From a virus: 59,226 nucleotides of DNA. The stretch is from IMG/VR virus record IMGVR_UViG_3300020421_000016, positions 1-59,226 of that record. The stretch is one strand, 5' to 3'. This document shows, piece after piece, positions 17,091-26,740 of this stretch. The notes beneath the pieces are model-generated. The model searched no databases. It had not been told where the DNA came from and was given only the letters and a program-made list of their open reading frames with translations. The position numbers and the translations under genes were made by a program. Each line of letters starts with the position of its first letter. Within the stretch, counting starts at the first letter, position 1.

Positions 17091-20000
17091 TCTAGTTCCA
17101 CCCCAAGCTAAACTAGAGCTACCGCCACCGCCACCGCTACTGATTACAGTAAGTGACTCAGTTAGTGTAGGTGTAGTTATAGTGTCATTGTAAGTACCAC
17201 TATTGTAATTAGTTGTCTGAAATTGTCCACCTATTGAAGTAACAGTACTATAACTAGCATAATTTACATCTGTTGCGCCATATGTGTAATCAGTTCCTGT
17301 GCTTGAACTTTCACTAATTATTAGTTGTCCAAATGTTCCCGCTGTTATAGTAGAAGGAAATTTTATAATTGTATTCTCATAAGTTCCAGAAGCATTTCCA
17401 TTAGGACTTATTATCATTATAAGATTACCATCTCTGTTTACTTGTAGGCCTCGCTGATGCGAAGTTTCAAATCTCCAAGCAGCACCATTACTAGCAGTGC
17501 CAGTAAAATCTAGTTCATATACATTTTCTGTAGATCCATCGCTTGAATCTATTTTTCTCATCCATAGATTGTAATGTGTGTAATTTGCATTGTTCGTGTC
17601 ACCAGTAAAGTATATATTATCACTTCCATCAACTGCCATGTTTATCGCAGCTTTACCGAACTGTTGATCGTATCTTTTTTTCCAGATGAAATTTCCATTA
17701 GTATCATCTAGTTTCATAAGAGTTGCATAATTATCTTGACCTGCGCCTTGATTATCTGTATATCCTCCGACTATCAAATTACCATCAGATGTTTTTGCTA
17801 ACATATTACCCACATCATAATGCGTTCCACCAGATCCCATTCCGTATTCTTTGACCCAAGTATATGTAGGCGAACCTGTTGCGCCTGGGATATTCATTTT
17901 TGCTATAACACAATGAGGACCTTGAGCACCGTACACTGTATCATATTGAGTCCAGCCAATATACATATCAGTACCATCAACCAGTATATCTGTAGGTGCG
18001 TTACTGGTGTCTACATTAGATGGTAGATACCATACTCCACTCAGTGCTCCTGATGAATCTACTTTAAACAATGTTACAGTTTGTGAACTATTACCTGTAA
18101 CTGACGCACTGTTAGATCCAACCATCCAAAGATTTCCGTAAGAATCTATTTCAATTTGATTAGTATATGTGGTATTTCCACTACTGGAAATATTATTATA
18201 TCTTAGAATTTTAGACCACTGCCTAGCTCCGGCATCATTGAATTTTGCAATATATAAACATTGGGGATCATAAGTTCCGCCTGCCGCTTGCAAGTTTTCT
18301 CCATATCCATAATCAGAACCTGCTACATATACATTATTAGAATCATCAGTTACAACATCTTCAGACCTTAAATAATAACTTCCATATTCTTTTGCCCATT
18401 GGAAAGCACCTGATTCATTATATTTTGTTAACCATCCACCTTTACTATAAACTTCACCAGTGACATAGTAAGACTTATCTGCTGCTTGTGTAATTTTATT
18501 AGCAGGAAGAGATACATTAGCTGTGTTAGATTGGTTTACTGTGCCTGTACCAGCTGCCACGGCCCAATCGGTAGTAAAGTTAATAAATCCGTCAGCACTT
18601 GCGCTGCCGCCGCCAGATCCGCTAGTCCCTAGTGTATACTTCCACATTCCGTATTGACCGCTTGGAGTTCTTAGACCTGAAATATAGAAATCAGTATCAT
18701 TTACAAGAACCATATGTTGGAATTCAGCAAAATTATTAGATGCACCAATGGTTAGACTTGAAGTTTTTGTTGCTGTGCTTAAATCATATGGTGTTGAAAG
18801 ATTCCATTGATGAAGTTCTGGGTCAGCACCACCACTTGGATTAAAACCTACATAGAGCCTTGTTCCTGTTGAATTCATTTGAATTCCGTATTGTGCACCG
18901 TTTCCTAAAGCGGTAGTTAAATCTATTTCATTAGAACTACCGACCACTGAAGCAGTTGAAAGATCTCCTGCAGTCGAAACATTATATTCTCTAAGTATTC
19001 CACCAGAGCTCTGTTGCATAAGATACAGCTTTGCTCCACTATTAGCATAGGTTCCGTTAGTCCATTCTCTATAAGAAGGATCATTATTAATCGTTGCTGA
19101 AGGTGTATTTGATGCTACACTAGATACATCATAAGGTGTATTTAAATCATATTGTTTACAAGCCGGATTACCATTATTTTCAAAGATAAGTATCTTTGTT
19201 CCATCATGATTGAATATAAAACTTTTAGGGACTACAATAATGTTGGAATTGGTGTATGTTGATGCATTTGAAGTAGTTGTTGGATCGTAGTTAGTACCTA
19301 AATCATATGTAATAATTTCATCATAAGATCCAGCATTGTTCTCCGGAAGATAAAGTTTTGATCCATCATTATTAAATTCGAACCAGTAAGCATTAGTATG
19401 TTTAGCGTCTATAGCACTAAATTGTATAAGAGATCCTGTGCTACCAGTTGCGCTATCAACATCACCTGACCCACTATTTGCAGGAGTTAAATCTTTAAAC
19501 ACTAGATATTCTGCTCCAGTACTATTATTTTCTTCATAAGCAACTAGTTTACCGTTTTTAATATCCCAACTGTATCCAAAATATGTGTTGGTTGCATCAG
19601 CATTACCGTGTTCTTTAAATGCTTCGATATTTTCTACATGTGTACTATCGGACAGTTTATACTTCATAATTCTACCAACATTATTTTTACTATCTACTAC
19701 ATAGCCACTATCGGATGTGTATATAAAGTCGCCGTCTCTTACTAGTTTATAACCTGGGTAAGCGTTACCCTCAGTAATTTGATCGCTACTTAATTCAGTA
19801 AAATTGTTTGTTATATCTAATGCTTTTATATATGCTGCATAATTTGGTGTAACTTGGGTACTATTAGTTTTTGTATATAGGAATCTATCTCCATCCAAAA
19901 CGTTATTAGTTGATGAATTGTTTTGAGGATAAAATTGTTCGTTCAGTGTTAGATTTTGGCTCCAGCTTCCACTACTATAGTCCCACACACTTAGGGTTCC

Positions 20001-22706
20001 ATAATATGTACTTGCAAAACGATTATTTTCTATTGTTAATCCGTTACCAAAACCTCTTTGTGGGAATGTTCCACTGTTAGGTACAGGTTGCCATGGTGTA
20101 GCATTTGGGTTTGGATTTTCTATAAATTGGTATGTCCAATTAGCAGGATCTGCATCTGAAATATCATATGCTACTACTGCTCCGGCTTCAGCAGTACCGC
20201 CAACATTATGTTTACTGGCTCCTACTAATAACCAATTTGCATTACATACCATTTCTGAAGCACCAAACTGTGTTCCTGCTGCAGGATAAGCTGGTGCACC
20301 TGCTCCACTAAGTTGTGTAGGCATATCAAATGTTCGTGCATGTGACATATCACTAAGTTTAATTACAACAATATAACCTCCATTATTGTAATTATTTCCT
20401 GTGCTACCATCATAAGAAAGTGGTGCTGATATAAATGCATAATCATCATTTATAGCTGTATTATACCCAAAGCCCATATAGTGGTATTTGCTTGTACCAC
20501 TTGCTGTTGATGTGTAAGCATTTAAACTACCATCGTCAGGTGCAGTACCATCAAGTATACTGTTCCAGGATTTCATTTCCTGTCCGTCACTGTTGCGGTA
20601 AATCCAGGCCCATCCAGGATTGTTTACATTTTGTCCATTATGGACAATATCCATTCCTGGATCTCCAACTACAGTATAAGTTCCGTTTGTACTTAAACGC
20701 TCCATGTGACCCCAGTCATTACTTGTAGATGATCCCCAAATATTACTTGGCAATGCTGGTGTAACTTGTATAGATGCACCTCCGCCTCCACTGCTGGGAG
20801 TTGTACTGCTATCTGTTATTGTAATAGCAATATTTCCTGCACCGTTATCTAATGTCAATGTAAGAGTTTCATTGCCCTCAGTTGTTGTATCTTCAGCAAG
20901 TGTAAATGTTGCTGTTGCAGTGTTACTGGCGATTGTAAAGTTACCAGTAAGTGTACCTGCTGTTAAATCATTTGCATCGACACCTGTTACTGTATATGCT
21001 ATATTAGTAGCATCAGGTACATCAGTTGTTGTAAGTGTAATTACAACACTTGCACCTTCATTAATTGTAGTGTTATCTGCACTCAATGTGTATGTTGGGT
21101 CTAAACTTGTATCGCCAATTGTTACTGCGGAACTTGCAAGTCCATTATCAAGTGCAAGTGTAAGTGTTTCTGCACCCTCTGTTGTTGCGTCTGCTGATAA
21201 AGTAAATGCATTTGTAGCAGTATTATTGTTGACTGTAAAGTTACCAGTCAAACTACCTACACTTAGGTCAGCACTTTGTATACCTGTAATAGTATAAGGC
21301 ACCGCTGTTCCGTTTGATACTTGTGTTGTTGTAAGTGTAAATGTTACGGCATCACCTTCGTTAATACTTGCACTGCTACTGCCAAGAGCAAATGTTGGTT
21401 CTGGTGTAAGTGCATTACGGCTAAATTTAAAGTTTGTATTATTTGTACTTGCTGGTGTGGCAAGTAAGCGTACACTATTACTGTTGACATCTACATCATA
21501 ACTTGCTAATGGATTAGCACCAGTGTGTATTGTTCCATACTCTGTTGCAAATGCTGATGTGCCGTTATGAACAACCATAAGTTCACTTATGTGATATTCA
21601 CTACTTACAACATCAATTGCTTGCAACATATATTTTGCAGTGCGGTACTCAGTTATACTCCAGTTATCTAATGCTACTTGTGTTGTAGCAGTTGTTGTTA
21701 CTTCACCTGTAATTGTTGCTTGTAGTCCTAGTTCTAGCCCACCATTAAAGTTGATGTTGCCAGTACCGTCTATTGTCATTCTTTCTACACCAGCAGTGTA
21801 AAATCTTAGTGTATCATCATCAGCACTTTGTTCTGCTTCAATATATGTGTCTTGGTCTACATCTTTTACACCACCTAGTGATCCCCATGCACCACCATCA
21901 TATCCTTCAAATGTACTATCGTCTGTATTATAGCGGATCATACCTTGTGCTAAACTACCTGGACGTTCGGCAGTTGTTCCTACTGGTACAACAATTGCAC
22001 CAGTACTGTCAAAACTAACATTTTGGTCACTACCAACTGTTACTGCAAGCGAACCACCAGTGTACATTTTTAATGTATCTGCATCGGTTGTTTCTTCTGC
22101 TGTTATATAAGTGTCTTGGTCGACATCAATGAGGCCGCCAAGACCACTCCAGTTTGCTCCGTCATACCCTTCAAACTGACTTGTGTCAGTATTGTAGCGC
22201 ATGTGACCTTGTAACGCTGATGGGCGGTCTGCTGTTCCACCCACAGGTATTTTAATTGCAGTGTTTCCACTGAATGTTGCATCGCTGAATAATACACTTC
22301 CTGGTGTTCCAGAAAATACTTCGCCTGTGTTTGTGGCATCAGGAATATAAGTTAATTGACCTGTGCCATTATCAAATCCAAAAAATCCTACTTTTGCGTT
22401 AGCACCATCGTGCCAACGAAATTCTATACCTCTGTCTTTATTATCATCACTTATTGGTGCAGTGTCGCCTCCAAGTGTAAAAACAGGATCATCAACTGTA
22501 ATAGTTGTACTATTAACAGTTGTAGTTGTTCCATTTACAATTAAGTTGCCGGGGATTGTTAAGTTGCTTACTGTAAGCCATTGTGCATTGGCTACATCAT
22601 ATTGCAGTAGATCTCCGTTTTCTGCAATATCATTAGCATCTAAAACTAAATCATCAAAATTAAAATTAACATCAAATGTGTTAAAGGCCGGGCCCATATA
22701 TGCCAT
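16173..22706 (-). CDS. Giant modular adhesin with Calx-beta and propeller repeats
   Basis: 2177 residues. N-terminal 330 residues carry two copies of the fibre motif TTAERPGSL...RYNTD...FEGYDG..W..LGG followed by DVDQDTYI. Around residues 435-635 are two Calx-beta-like repeats (INEGDAVTFTL, TEGAETLTLALDNG), usually calcium-binding. FG-GAP-like and other propeller-type repeats follow (FGASEMVCNANWLLVGASKH). Next is an SBBP-like propeller (DSNNVYVAGSDYG, DGSDNIYFTGDTN), and six TPGNAxDFGDL repeats close the C-terminus. Short poly-Gly hinges separate the blocks. There is no signal peptide, so it is likely a virion component. The ATG overlaps the upstream stop as TAATG. Host-surface binding is inferred; length exceeds any T4 fibre gene. 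Confidence 0.75.
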   Translation of the reverse strand: MAYMGPAFNTFDVNFNFDDLVLDANDIAENGDLLQYDVANAQWLTVSNLTIPGNLIVNGTTTTVNSTTITVDDPVFTLGGDTAPISDDNKDRGIEFRWHDGANAKVGFFGFDNGTGQLTYIPDATNTGEVFSGTPGSVLFSDATFSGNTAIKIPVGGTADRPSALQGHMRYNTDTSQFEGYDGANWSGLGGLIDVDQDTYITAEETTDADTLKMYTGGSLAVTVGSDQNVSFDSTGAIVVPVGTTAERPGSLAQGMIRYNTDDSTFEGYDGGAWGSLGGVKDVDQDTYIEAEQSADDDTLRFYTAGVERMTIDGTGNINFNGGLELGLQATITGEVTTTATTQVALDNWSITEYRTAKYMLQAIDVVSSEYHISELMVVHNGTSAFATEYGTIHTGANPLASYDVDVNSNSVRLLATPASTNNTNFKFSRNALTPEPTFALGSSSASINEGDAVTFTLTTTQVSNGTAVPYTITGIQSADLSVGSLTGNFTVNNNTATNAFTLSADATTEGAETLTLALDNGLASSAVTIGDTSLDPTYTLSADNTTINEGASVVITLTTTDVPDATNIAYTVTGVDANDLTAGTLTGNFTIASNTATATFTLAEDTTTEGNETLTLTLDNGAGNIAITITDSSTTPSSGGGGASIQVTPALPSNIWGSSTSNDWGHMERLSTNGTYTVVGDPGMDIVHNGQNVNNPGWAWIYRNSDGQEMKSWNSILDGTAPDDGSLNAYTSTASGTSKYHYMGFGYNTAINDDYAFISAPLSYDGSTGNNYNNGGYIVVIKLSDMSHARTFDMPTQLSGAGAPAYPAAGTQFGASEMVCNANWLLVGASKHNVGGTAEAGAVVAYDISDADPANWTYQFIENPNPNATPWQPVPNSGTFPQRGFGNGLTIENNRFASTYYGTLSVWDYSSGSWSQNLTLNEQFYPQNNSSTNNVLDGDRFLYTKTNSTQVTPNYAAYIKALDITNNFTELSSDQITEGNAYPGYKLVRDGDFIYTSDSGYVVDSKNNVGRIMKYKLSDSTHVENIEAFKEHGNADATNTYFGYSWDIKNGKLVAYEENNSTGAEYLVFKDLTPANSGSGDVDSATGSTGSLIQFSAIDAKHTNAYWFEFNNDGSKLYLPENNAGSYDEIITYDLGTNYDPTTTSNASTYTNSNIIVVPKSFIFNHDGTKILIFENNGNPACKQYDLNTPYDVSSVASNTPSATINNDPSYREWTNGTYANSGAKLYLMQQSSGGILREYNVSTAGDLSTASVVGSSNEIDLTTALGNGAQYGIQMNSTGTRLYVGFNPSGGADPELHQWNLSTPYDLSTATKTSSLTIGASNNFAEFQHMVLVNDTDFYISGLRTPSGQYGMWKYTLGTSGSGGGSASADGFINFTTDWAVAAGTGTVNQSNTANVSLPANKITQAADKSYYVTGEVYSKGGWLTKYNESGAFQWAKEYGSYYLRSEDVVTDDSNNVYVAGSDYGYGENLQAAGGTYDPQCLYIAKFNDAGARQWSKILRYNNISSSGNTTYTNQIEIDSYGNLWMVGSNSASVTGNSSQTVTLFKVDSSGALSGVWYLPSNVDTSNAPTDILVDGTDMYIGWTQYDTVYGAQGPHCVIAKMNIPGATGSPTYTWVKEYGMGSGGTHYDVGNMLAKTSDGNLIVGGYTDNQGAGQDNYATLMKLDDTNGNFIWKKRYDQQFGKAAINMAVDGSDNIYFTGDTNNANYTHYNLWMRKIDSSDGSTENVYELDFTGTASNGAAWRFETSHQRGLQVNRDGNLIMIISPNGNASGTYENTIIKFPSTITAGTFGQLIISESSSTGTDYTYGATDVNYASYSTVTSIGGQFQTTNYNSGTYNDTITTPTLTESLTVISSGGGGGSSSLAWGGTRGFLIGGNANGARSTNIEYLNIQSPGNASNFGDLVTAIESHTSGGNKTRGITNYGTISGQSYPPGWSTGLEYFTCATLGNASSFGNRANRTSVSYCVADGTKVIWAGGQGGTASGSYNNGNNFIDYVTADTTGDSVDFGDMTQAKHSGGSTNDDTRGVFISGLTSGGYTNVIDYITMATPGNAQDFGDLHNGDGSYAPSTGVVSNNTIGVIAGGMFDTTYNATDAITKITIQTPGNSSDFGDLTVAKERQGATTDGITGIFANGYQNTADNSIVKITIATPGNATDFGDTVANTNGQHSAMSGNAS
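20800..21405 (-). repeat. Two Calx-beta-like repeat units
   Basis: Two adjacent units of about 95 residues share INEG, a middle LTGNFTI or LTGNFTV strand, and TTEGxETLTLxLDNG. The acidic turns match the calcium-binding edges of Calx-beta domains. They lie between the N-terminal fibre repeats and a poly-Gly hinge. Confidence 0.6.
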
Positions 22707-23029
22707 TACGATAACTCCAGTACACTGGCGACAGCATCACAGTTAGCACTGCTTGCAGTTGCTTGTAAACTATCATTGGGCTCCAAGTTTATAGGTTTAT
22801 CTACGCTAAGTGTAGTGTTGGGAGGCACTGGCACTGCGTCTAATATTTTCCTACTTGTTCCGCTACTACTGTCTACTAATTCTAATGTTACATTTACGTT
22901 TGCACTACCATGTGTATTTGCAAAAAACATTCCATGTATTACACTACTGTTAAGTGCACCACCACATGTATAAACTGTGGTTGCGCTTGTTCCTACTGCG
23001 GTGTGTGCGTTTTTAAAACTACTCGCCAT
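22706..23029 (-). CDS. Small virion protein, single beta-rich domain
   Basis: 107 residues, strand-rich, with two cysteines (TCGG near residue 22 and NCD near residue 98) that might pair. The sequence alternates as in a beta sandwich: VYTCGG, VIHGMFFANT, VNVTLELVDSSSG, VPVPPNTTLSVDKPINLEPNDSLQATA. Small proteins of this build accompany fibre genes in tailed phages, but I do not know a named function. The stop overlaps the start of the giant adhesin (TAATG), so it is translated with it, and it follows the 165-residue gene by four bases. Confidence 0.65.
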   Translation of the reverse strand: MASSFKNAHTAVGTSATTVYTCGGALNSSVIHGMFFANTHGSANVNVTLELVDSSSGTSRKILDAVPVPPNTTLSVDKPINLEPNDSLQATASSANCDAVASVLELS

Positions 23030-23033
23030 TCAT

Positions 23034-23531
23034 TTAACTCCCAAGTGCAATCGCGAACGCAATTGCATCTCCTTCACTTATGCCACTACCAGCACTTGCA
23101 GTATTATCTGTTCCTGGTACCCATTGAGAACCGTCCCATTTTAATACTTGACCTACGTTAGGTGCTGTGTTACTTACATCGGTTAAATCACCAATTGCTG
23201 TTGCACCACCGCCACCGCCACCACTTACGAACTCGGTCCAGTTTCCTGCGGCATTAGGCATATCTCCAGTAGATGTATTTCTTTGTTCTCCAACTAGCAG
23301 ACTGTATTTGTAAAATTTATTACCTGTAACACTACCATATGTGTTTTTAACATAAACAAGCATACCTTCTTGTAAACGTTGGCCTGTAATATCAGTTAAC
23401 TGATCTCCAGAATCTCCACTTATATAACGTAACCCACCACGTATTTCTGTATCAAGTACAATAGGATGGTCACCACTAGGGCTCCAAGTACCTGTCCATG
23501 CGTTTCTGGTTAAACCATTATAATCTGCCAT
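23034..23531 (-). CDS. Short fibre-like protein with poly-Gly hinge
   Basis: 165 residues. Residues 1-95 form a compact domain (NGLTRNAWTGTWSP, ISGDSGDQLTDITGQRL, VYVKNTYG). A run of six glycines follows, then a fibre motif (IGDLTDVSNTAPNVGQVLKWDGSQWVPG) shared with the 498-residue protein just upstream. The C-terminus is short and hydrophobic. It probably acts as an adaptor or short fibre subunit. The gene starts one base after the stop of the 498-residue gene. Confidence 0.65.
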   Translation of the reverse strand: MADYNGLTRNAWTGTWSPSGDHPIVLDTEIRGGLRYISGDSGDQLTDITGQRLQEGMLVYVKNTYGSVTGNKFYKYSLLVGEQRNTSTGDMPNAAGNWTEFVSGGGGGGATAIGDLTDVSNTAPNVGQVLKWDGSQWVPGTDNTASAGSGISEGDAIAFAIALGS

Positions 23532-23532
23532 G

Positions 23533-25029
23533 TTATGTTATCCTCACATAAGTTTGTCCTGGCTGAAGCGTTATTCCATAGAGTGTATAACTCTCGCCGT
23601 TGTAACCACTAGGGGCTGTCGTAGGTTCTAAATTTAATGTGTTACCTGATGTAACATTTGTATCACTTAACAATGCACTGCTGGGTCCTGTTTGAAATAC
23701 AGTTGGTTGACTAACAGTAGTTCTAACACCAAACCAAAATGCTCTTGGATTTGCATCAGTGTTGTCGATTGTTGTATTAATACTATTTGCTTGATTTCCT
23801 AGCTCTGTTACGTCTGCATGAAAATCATTACTGTCTACTACTTCACTATTTGTTGGTACTGTAGTTACGTCAGCAGTCCATACATAAAAACTAGGATATG
23901 TAAAACTTGCATTTATACTACTGTCAGATGCTGTATCTGTTACAGTATAACTGGTTCCCACTACCCCTACAGGTCTAGTAAACACTGTGCTTACATCTAC
24001 ACTTCTACCTGTGTTGTTGTCTTTATGTATTGCATCTGTAAATGTAAATGTACCACTTCCGTTTGCATTACTTACTGTACCACCAGTAGGTGTTACTGTA
24101 CTAGCCGCATTATTGTTATCATCTAGTCCTGTAATATTGATTGTGTAGTTTACTGTTGTGTATGTTTCTAAAAAGTTTTTACCCGATAAATTACCGAAAT
24201 TTGCCGTTACGTTTGCATTTTGCCAACTATAACTAATACCATCTGTATCTGTCCACGTGGCACTTTGATCATCTGCAAATCCTATTGTAGCACTTGCACT
24301 ACCACCTGTTAAACCATTTCCGTTACTATAGATAGTTGCTGTTGAGTTTGTTGTAAATGTTTGTGTCCAATCAACACCACCTGCTGGTGTAACGTTAGGA
24401 CCACTTGTTGTGTAATCTGCAAGTGTTGTGTAAACACCAGTTGCACTTGTAATTGATTCTACACTTGCAATCCATCTATCTGTAAAGTCTGTAGGGTTAT
24501 CTACTGATACACTAAATTGTGTAGCAGGCTCGTCCCATTTTAAACTTTGTCCACTTGCACTAACTACTGGACTAAAGTTTGCAAGTTCTACTTCTAGTTT
24601 ATTGTCATTATTAATTGCAACACTTCTAACAGTATATGTAGTACCTGTTTCTAACCATTGCTCACTAACTCTTAATTCGTTATTGGCTCCTGATGTTACC
24701 CATTGGATCTTTTCTCCAACTATTGTGCTTGGAACAAATGCAGTGCCGTTCCATTCTAACACTTGTCCAGTTGTTATGCCAGTTGTATTAACATCACTTA
24801 AACTACCTATTACATTATCTTCTAGAGCACCTAAACTTAGCCAATCAGTACCATCGTATCCTTCAAATATATTATTTGTACTATTAAAACGTAGCTCCCC
24901 ACCAGCCAAAGTGCTAGTACGTTGTGCAGTTGTGCCCGCAGGAAGTTTGATACTTCCTGTAATATCAAAGTTGATATCACTTGTACTAGTGTTTACCTTG
25001 TTAAACTGATGATCTAAGTTAATTGCCAT
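23533..25029 (-). CDS. Tail fibre protein with Ig-like beta domains
   Basis: 498 residues. Near the N-terminus is the fibre motif LPAGTTAQRTSTLAGGELRF...FEGYDGTDWLSLG, found twice in the giant adhesin. After it comes SLSDVNTTGITTGQVLEWNG. Residues about 160-400 hold several Ser/Thr-rich strands that look like bacterial Ig-type sandwich domains (YTVTDTASD, VTPTGGTVSNANGSGTF). The C-terminus ends YGITLQPGQTYVRIT. It is the first gene after the late promoter at 25054-25061 and has an AAGG ribosome site. Structural role is inferred from composition and shared modules. Confidence 0.65.
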   Translation of the reverse strand: MAINLDHQFNKVNTSTSDINFDITGSIKLPAGTTAQRTSTLAGGELRFNSTNNIFEGYDGTDWLSLGALEDNVIGSLSDVNTTGITTGQVLEWNGTAFVPSTIVGEKIQWVTSGANNELRVSEQWLETGTTYTVRSVAINNDNKLEVELANFSPVVSASGQSLKWDEPATQFSVSVDNPTDFTDRWIASVESITSATGVYTTLADYTTSGPNVTPAGGVDWTQTFTTNSTATIYSNGNGLTGGSASATIGFADDQSATWTDTDGISYSWQNANVTANFGNLSGKNFLETYTTVNYTINITGLDDNNNAASTVTPTGGTVSNANGSGTFTFTDAIHKDNNTGRSVDVSTVFTRPVGVVGTSYTVTDTASDSSINASFTYPSFYVWTADVTTVPTNSEVVDSNDFHADVTELGNQANSINTTIDNTDANPRAFWFGVRTTVSQPTVFQTGPSSALLSDTNVTSGNTLNLEPTTAPSGYNGESYTLYGITLQPGQTYVRIT

Positions 25030-25053
25030 TTGTATTAATTACCTTGTTTTATG

Positions 25054-25061
25054 TATTTATG
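25054..25061 (-). promoter_or_regulatory. T4-type late promoter (CATAAATA)
   Basis: CATAAATA on minus, 24 bases upstream of the 498-residue fibre start and just after the subtilase stop. It would serve the 498-, 165-, 107- and 2177-residue genes. Confidence 0.65.
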
Positions 25062-25064
25062 CTC

Positions 25065-26705
25065 TTACTTTCTTATTGTGACGCCTGGCAAGTCAATTGT
25101 ATTAGTATATACATTTGACGTACGAAATGGCATGCTTAAAAACTTATTACTGCTTCCTTGTCCGCTTTTGTATGTTGTATAATCTGTTTCTGTATTACCG
25201 CTATTGCTATCAAAACTTGCAGCTTCTGCACCTATTTCAGTGTCAACAGCATTAGATCTCAAGTATGCTAACATACCAGTATTGTTAATCCAAGGACGCA
25301 TTGCTGCGACACATGCCGCATATCCACAAACCTGTGGGCTTGCCATACTTGTGCCACTATAATATGCTAAACTGTTGTTGCCATATCGTGTACTTGTAGT
25401 GCTTCTTGTTGCTGGAATGCTACTTAAAATATAACTGCCCGGTGCCCAAATATCTACTCTTGTTCCACAGCTACTACTATTTCTTTTTGCTACTGTGTAT
25501 CCGTTTGCACTAACACTACGTGAGCTAATTTCACAGTTACCTACGCTTATTACACCGGTAGCCGCTGTTGGGCTACTGCCTCTGTGATAATATCTATTAG
25601 CACCACTCCAGTAATCTCCACTATACCAGTTATCGTATCCTGTTTCGCCTAATCTATATGCTCTGTGATAATCGTTTCCTGCAGCACCTATTACAATTAT
25701 TCCGTCTGCAACCATTTGTTCTACTTCTGCATCTACACTTGCTACACGTGATGGGTGCCTGTGTCCACTTGGCCAACGATATGCCGCATCTAACATTCCA
25801 TACTCTTTTCTATGAGTTGTTGGATTACTACTATCGTCCCATGCAGTACCCATATGATTTCCGTACATGCTATTAATGTAAGAACTTGTATATCCCCAAC
25901 TCATGTTAACAATAGTAGGACGTCTATATCCTGTATTAGGATCTATATTTTTTTGATTATGAAATGCTCTTATTAAATCAAAAGCATGTGTCATACTAAT
26001 ACCACCAGTGCCTAGTCCTGCAAGTTTTTGTGCATAAATTCTTGCTTCACTTGCCCAGCCTTGATATCTACCTGCAGCTGTGCCTGCTACATGTGTACCA
26101 TGTCCATCAGTATCTGTATAAAAATCACTAGCTTGAGAACCTAATCCGCTGTTACCTGTACCTGCATACCAGTCAATTTCATATACTCTACTACCGTTTT
26201 GGTCGTTAGTAAATTCAATATGATCTGGTCTAATACCTGTGTCTTGAATTACAACATCTGCACCTTTGCCCTGTAAAACATATGTTTGATCTACTGTAAG
26301 TCCTGTATTTTGAACAAAGTTGTCTCTTATATTACTTGCTTTATAACAGGCATGAGTACCCCATTGTATTTCGTTTTCATAATCTATACTACCTTGCCCA
26401 TTACTTTTTGTTGTGCCTACCCTACGTCCAAATAATTCTATTTCTACATCGTCTCTTTGCTCAGCGGGTACTTCAACTGCTTCTATTCTGGAGTCATTAT
26501 TCAGTGCTTGTGCTTCACTATCAGTTAAGTTATAATGAGTATTACGACTGTTTGTTGGCTTTTCATGTATTACATCTACTGTTCTGTCAGGAACAATATT
26601 GCTGTCAACATCTGACGCTGTTGATGTATCTCGTGTTAATTCATTATGCAACTCTTGCCAATTTGCATTTGATTTTACTGTTACAACGTATTCTTTTTCA
26701 CTCAT
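25065..26705 (-). CDS. Subtilisin-like serine protease (peptidase S8)
   Basis: 546 residues. The complete triad is visible: Asp155 in VVIQDTGI, His202 in DGHGTHVAGTAAG, Ser453 in GTSMASPQVCG, with oxyanion Asn344 in GAAGND. Residues about 5-80 resemble an I9-type propeptide (YVVTVKSNANW ... IEAVEVP), implying an autoprocessed zymogen. No signal peptide or membrane anchor is present, so it is probably carried on the virion or acts inside the cell. It lies between a glycine-rich adhesin and a fibre gene and has its own late promoter at 26733-26740. Possible roles are maturation of neighbouring fibres or digestion of host surface protein. The family is certain; the substrate is unknown. Confidence 0.93.
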   Translation of the reverse strand: MSEKEYVVTVKSNANWQELHNELTRDTSTASDVDSNIVPDRTVDVIHEKPTNSRNTHYNLTDSEAQALNNDSRIEAVEVPAEQRDDVEIELFGRRVGTTKSNGQGSIDYENEIQWGTHACYKASNIRDNFVQNTGLTVDQTYVLQGKGADVVIQDTGIRPDHIEFTNDQNGSRVYEIDWYAGTGNSGLGSQASDFYTDTDGHGTHVAGTAAGRYQGWASEARIYAQKLAGLGTGGISMTHAFDLIRAFHNQKNIDPNTGYRRPTIVNMSWGYTSSYINSMYGNHMGTAWDDSSNPTTHRKEYGMLDAAYRWPSGHRHPSRVASVDAEVEQMVADGIIVIGAAGNDYHRAYRLGETGYDNWYSGDYWSGANRYYHRGSSPTAATGVISVGNCEISSRSVSANGYTVAKRNSSSCGTRVDIWAPGSYILSSIPATRSTTSTRYGNNSLAYYSGTSMASPQVCGYAACVAAMRPWINNTGMLAYLRSNAVDTEIGAEAASFDSNSGNTETDYTTYKSGQGSSNKFLSMPFRTSNVYTNTIDLPGVTIRK

Positions 26706-26732
26706 TTTTTTTCCATTCTAAGCCATATATCA

Positions 26733-26740
26733 TATTTATT
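26733..26740 (-). promoter_or_regulatory. T4-type late promoter (AATAAATA)
   Basis: AATAAATA on minus lies between the stop of the glycine-rich adhesin (26741) and the subtilase start (26705), 27 bases before the ATG. It gives the protease a possible separate late transcript. Confidence 0.5.

Noticed and set aside
20872-21297. Plus-strand 141-codon frame opposite the Calx-beta repeats
   Set aside because: Val/Ser-rich sequence is the expected complement of a Thr/Asn/Asp-rich adhesin; no independent support.
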